The position numbers were made by a program, and so were the translations under genes. Below are positions 4,847 to 7,096 of a DNA stretch of 7,096 bases, in pieces. The first letter of the stretch is position 1. Each line of letters opens with the position of its first letter. The DNA is from an uncultured Bdellovibrio sp. Its GTDB lineage: Bacteria > Bdellovibrionota > Bdellovibrionia > Bdellovibrionales > Bdellovibrionaceae. The notes below the pieces were generated by a model. That model saw only the letters and a list, made by a program, of their open reading frames with translations, was not told the DNA's origin and made no database searches. The stretch lies in assembly GCA_946480995.1 (NCBI GenBank), contig CAMLMF010000122.1:1-7096 (forward strand). Reading direction: 5' to 3'.

Positions 4847-5542
4847 ATGGAGGTCATTCGTTCTACGTGGTTGACTCGCAGGCCTCACAGTCGCGCCGGA
4901 ATTGTGGCAGCATGGACTGTGTTCTTGATGTTGGTTGGCAGCGTCTTTTACTGGCGCGATTTCTTTCAGGCTTCTTTGTGGATGCCAGCATCTTACGAAT
5001 CCGTATTCACCAAGGGTGAGTACTGGCGTTTATGGACAACCCTTTTTGCACACGCAGATATGGGTCATCTTCTATCTAATTCCTTTTTACTTTTCATCAT
5101 GGGTTACTTTTTGTCGGGCTATTACGGCCTCGTTGTATTTCCCTTAGCAGCCATTTTCTGTGGCGGGATTACCAACGCCATTGTCTTGCAGTCGTATCGC
5201 CCGGAAGTGAACTTGATTGGCGTTTCTGGCGTCGTTTATTGGATGGGGGCTGCGTGGTTGTTGTTGTATCTTTTTATAGATAAGCAACGCAATTACACGC
5301 AACGAACCTTAAGATCCGTGGGTGTGGCCTTAGGTGTATTTATGCCTTCAACCGCGTTTGATCCACAAGTGAGTTATCGCGCCCATTTTGTTGGCTTTGT
5401 TGTCGGTCTTATTTTTGCGGCCATTTACTATCGTATGAAACGCAATCAATTTAATGCCGCGATTGTGACCGAGGTCATTCCAGAGGAGCCGGATCTGCCA
5501 ATCCCAACACCAGAACAATCAGAAGTGCGCGGGCTCAATTAA
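4847..5542 (+). CDS. Rhomboid-family intramembrane serine protease
   Basis: This 231-residue inner-membrane protein cleaves other membrane proteins within or next to the bilayer; its substrate is unknown. All catalytic landmarks of the GlpG-type core are present: EYWR in loop 1 (58-61), the H-x4-H-x3-N motif at His69/His74/Asn78 (Asn78 being the expected oxyanion residue), the nucleophile Ser127 in GVSGVVY with Tyr131 four residues on, and catalytic His180 in AHFVGFVVG. Hydrophobic segments lie at about 18-36, 73-90, 94-114, 123-144, 157-168 and 179-196, consistent with the six-helix minimal form. The N-terminus is short and basic. The C-terminal tail (about 206-231) is acidic and Pro-rich. 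I chose the ATG at 4847 because AGGAGG (4837-4842) lies just upstream. An in-frame ATG at 4826 (7 residues longer) lies in the hairpin loop and lacks a Shine-Dalgarno. The last 24 bp overlap the converging ATPase gene. Confidence 0.93.
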   Translation: MEVIRSTWLTRRPHSRAGIVAAWTVFLMLVGSVFYWRDFFQASLWMPASYESVFTKGEYWRLWTTLFAHADMGHLLSNSFLLFIMGYFLSGYYGLVVFPLAAIFCGGITNAIVLQSYRPEVNLIGVSGVVYWMGAAWLLLYLFIDKQRNYTQRTLRSVGVALGVFMPSTAFDPQVSYRAHFVGFVVGLIFAAIYYRMKRNQFNAAIVTEVIPEEPDLPIPTPEQSEVRGLN

Positions 5543-6628
5543 AAATCCATGTTCTTCCAGCGAACAAATTCGATAGGCCCCTTTAAACGAGCGTTGCCCG
5601 TGGGAGTTTTTTCCGGCAACAATTACATAATCCAACGACAGCTGAATCAGACGACGAATAGCGGTAAGACTCCATTGAGGCGCGCCCATTTGAATCAGCA
5701 TTTCCAGACGAATTAAGGCTTGTCCTGCATCTTGGGCATGTAAAGTGCCGAAACTGCCAGCGTGTCCCGTCGCTAAAGACATCAAAAAGTCTTTCGCCTC
5801 AGCACCGCGGATTTCCCCCATCACCAAGCGATCGGGGCGCAAACGCAATGATCGTTTTACCAACTGACCTTGATCGACGCCGGGTAAAATGCCTTGTGGA
5901 TCTTCGCGCGTTAGCAGCTTTGTGCTAGCGCTGTTCGGTAAAACTATTTCTGACGTGTCTTCTATTACGACCACGCGTTCATTTTCTGGCAGTAGATTTA
6001 AAAAAGAGTTTAAGACAGAAGTTTTGCCAACGCCTGTCGCGCCGATAACAAGAAAGTTTTTACGTTCTTCGATTAATTTTCCAAAGAACAGCAAGTCAGA
6101 CTCAGAACACCAATTGTTTTGTTGCAGTTTTTGAAAGGTCCAAGGATTTTTCGGATGCCGACGTAAAGAAAAATGGGGGAAGCCGTGAGTCAGTTCTGCG
6201 CCGACTAAGCTAAAACGAAATTCCCGAAAGCTGCCATCAGCCGTGGGATGTTCCGTGGTGATGTAAGCTTCAGCTTCATGGCACATGCGATCTAAACAGT
6301 TACGAAAGCTCAACTCAGAAAAGAAGCCATCTGTGTGGCGTTGCAACCGACCATTGAGTTCAAACCAAATCGAGTCCGGTGTATTTACTAAGATTTCAGT
6401 GATGTGTTCATTTTCCAACAACTCACATAAAGGACCCCACGATGATAATTCATTTTGTACTCGTACTTTTAAAGACGTCTCGAGGTCTTTAAGATTCTGA
6501 CTTACGATGCTTGCAACTTTCTGCGAGCGTAAATTGTTTTCTTCCTCAGGGGACAAAAGAAATTCGTTTAATGGCATTTGTTGAATGTCGCGTTGAATTT
6601 TTTCGTAAATTTGTCGTGCTTCCAACAT
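5519..6628 (-). CDS. cpaF: CpaF/TadA-type secretion ATPase (compact)
   Basis: This 369-residue cytoplasmic hexameric ATPase of the type II/IV secretion superfamily would power a Tad/Flp pilus or related machine at the inner membrane. The N-terminal domain contains GPLCELLENEHITEILVNTPDSIWFELNGRLQ (65-96), the hallmark of CpaF/TadA. Further on are an Asp box, VVVIEDTSEI (219-228); Walker A, GATGVGKT (196-203, Lys202); Walker B, RLVMGEIRG (267-275, Glu272); and a His box, TGHAGSFGTLHA (287-298). All are intact, so it should be active. It is shorter than typical CpaF (about 450-500), mainly because of a trimmed N-terminal helical bundle. The ATG at 6628 overlaps the secretin stop by one base (TAATG), with AAGGAG 8 nt upstream, indicating translational coupling. 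The usual downstream partners TadB/TadC are not here: the next gene converges. The 'cpaF' name rests on family motifs; assignment to a specific system is uncertain. Confidence 0.9.
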   Translation of the reverse strand: MLEARQIYEKIQRDIQQMPLNEFLLSPEEENNLRSQKVASIVSQNLKDLETSLKVRVQNELSSWGPLCELLENEHITEILVNTPDSIWFELNGRLQRHTDGFFSELSFRNCLDRMCHEAEAYITTEHPTADGSFREFRFSLVGAELTHGFPHFSLRRHPKNPWTFQKLQQNNWCSESDLLFFGKLIEERKNFLVIGATGVGKTSVLNSFLNLLPENERVVVIEDTSEIVLPNSASTKLLTREDPQGILPGVDQGQLVKRSLRLRPDRLVMGEIRGAEAKDFLMSLATGHAGSFGTLHAQDAGQALIRLEMLIQMGAPQWSLTAIRRLIQLSLDYVIVAGKNSHGQRSFKGAYRICSLEEHGFLIEPAHF

Positions 6629-7096
6629 TAGATTTTCTCCTTACCGCTGAGGTGACCAAGACCTTCGCCGCTGTCGCCTTCTTGCAGAATCATGGGACGA
6701 ACAAAGATGACAAGTTCCGAACGATGTTCGCGGAAATCCTTGCTTGAAAACAAGGCACCTAAAACGGGTAAGCGTGACAAGAATGGCAACCCCGAAGAAC
6801 TTTCGCCGTCTTCACTTTTTAAAAGCCCGGACAGTGCAATCGTTTGCGGGCGTGTTAAATCAAAATGACTGGAAACTCGGTTTGTTAACAAGCCAGGTAT
6901 ATTATCGACAGCCATGCCGGGATCTAGTGTCGTGATTTCGGTATCGATCGAAAGGCTCATGCGACCTGCGGCATCTGCTTTCGGTTTTACTTTAAGTAAA
7001 ATTCCATAACGCTTCCACACCAGATCTTGGGTTCTGTAGCCGACAATTTTAATTGGGAACTCTCCTCCAGCGAGAAATTCCGCTTCTTTGCCGCTG
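6628..7096 (-). CDS. cpaC: CpaC/RcpA-like outer-membrane secretin, C-terminal part (5' end outside window)
   Basis: The frame is open from the right edge, giving the last 155 residues; the start lies beyond the window. The fragment shows the secretin domain: SGKEAEFLAGGEFPIKIVGY (residues 1-20 of the visible part), then YGILLKVKPKAD, LSIDTEITTLDPG, NRVSSHFDLTRPQTIALSGLL, LPFLSRLPVLGALFSSKDF and the final strand SELVIFVRPMIL. These are the classic beta-barrel and gate motifs of type II/III/Tad secretins that multimerise in the outer membrane to form the exit channel for a pilus or secreted protein. The short tail (QEGDSGEGLGHLSGKEKI) has no pilotin-binding S domain, as is usual for CpaC/RcpA. 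The following CpaF-like gene supports the Tad-type assignment over GspD. A GTG at 7020 is internal to the domain and is not the real start. Confidence 0.9.
   Translation of the reverse strand, partial: SGKEAEFLAGGEFPIKIVGYRTQDLVWKRYGILLKVKPKADAAGRMSLSIDTEITTLDPGMAVDNIPGLLTNRVSSHFDLTRPQTIALSGLLKSEDGESSSGLPFLSRLPVLGALFSSKDFREHRSELVIFVRPMILQEGDSGEGLGHLSGKEKI

Noticed and set aside
5550..5566. Possible terminator hairpin (TGTTC/GAACA, with a T-run on the minus strand) near the end of the ATPase gene
   Set aside because: The stem is only 5 bp, the T-run is offset by four bases, and it lies before the stop codon of the gene it would terminate.

Overview
The window reads as ordinary chromosome of a free-living or predatory Gram-negative bacterium, most plausibly a Bdellovibrionota or other former 'deltaproteobacterial' lineage. 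That placement is inferred from the style of the sigma-32-like factor, the GAD-containing bacterial AspRS, a Tad/Flp-type secretin plus ATPase pair, and small proteins with no close relatives that I recognise. No rRNA, tRNA, IS element, CRISPR array, integrase or phage gene is visible. Base composition looks even across the window, so there is no sign of an inserted island.

Layout, left to right. (1) 1-814, minus strand: a small PHA-granule-regulator-like protein (814-509), then after 9 bp a sigma factor of the RpoH/sigma-32 type (499 to beyond the left edge). The sigma factor has an unusual Lys/Ala/Pro-rich N-terminal tail. (2) 986-2800, plus: aspS, complete, with residues typical of non-discriminating AspRS. 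(3) 2797-3462, minus: a membrane-anchored DUF4097-like beta-repeat protein. Its 3' end overlaps the aspS stop codon and contains, in antisense, a good intrinsic terminator for aspS. (4) 3529-4299, plus: a DUF1266 protein. (5) 4401-4805 and 4847-5542, plus: a small, probably disordered protein of unknown function followed by an apparently active rhomboid intramembrane serine protease. The rhomboid's Shine-Dalgarno lies in a predicted hairpin. (6) 5519-7096, minus: the C-terminal part of a CpaC/RcpA-like secretin, translationally coupled (TAATG) to a compact CpaF/TadA-like ATPase. The ATPase ends in a 24-bp convergent overlap with the rhomboid gene.

How the genes relate. The secretin and ATPase are parts of one envelope-spanning pilus or secretion machine whose other genes lie upstream, beyond the right edge. 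The sigma factor and the PHA-like protein may form a stress-related transcription unit. AspRS is housekeeping. The DUF4097-like, DUF1266, 134-aa and rhomboid genes are accessory, with no pathway that can be read from sequence. I see no clear evidence of a wholly new system. The items most worth a second look are the basic tail on the sigma factor, the rhomboid hairpin and its partner gene, the terminator buried in a converging coding region, and the ND-type AspRS signature.
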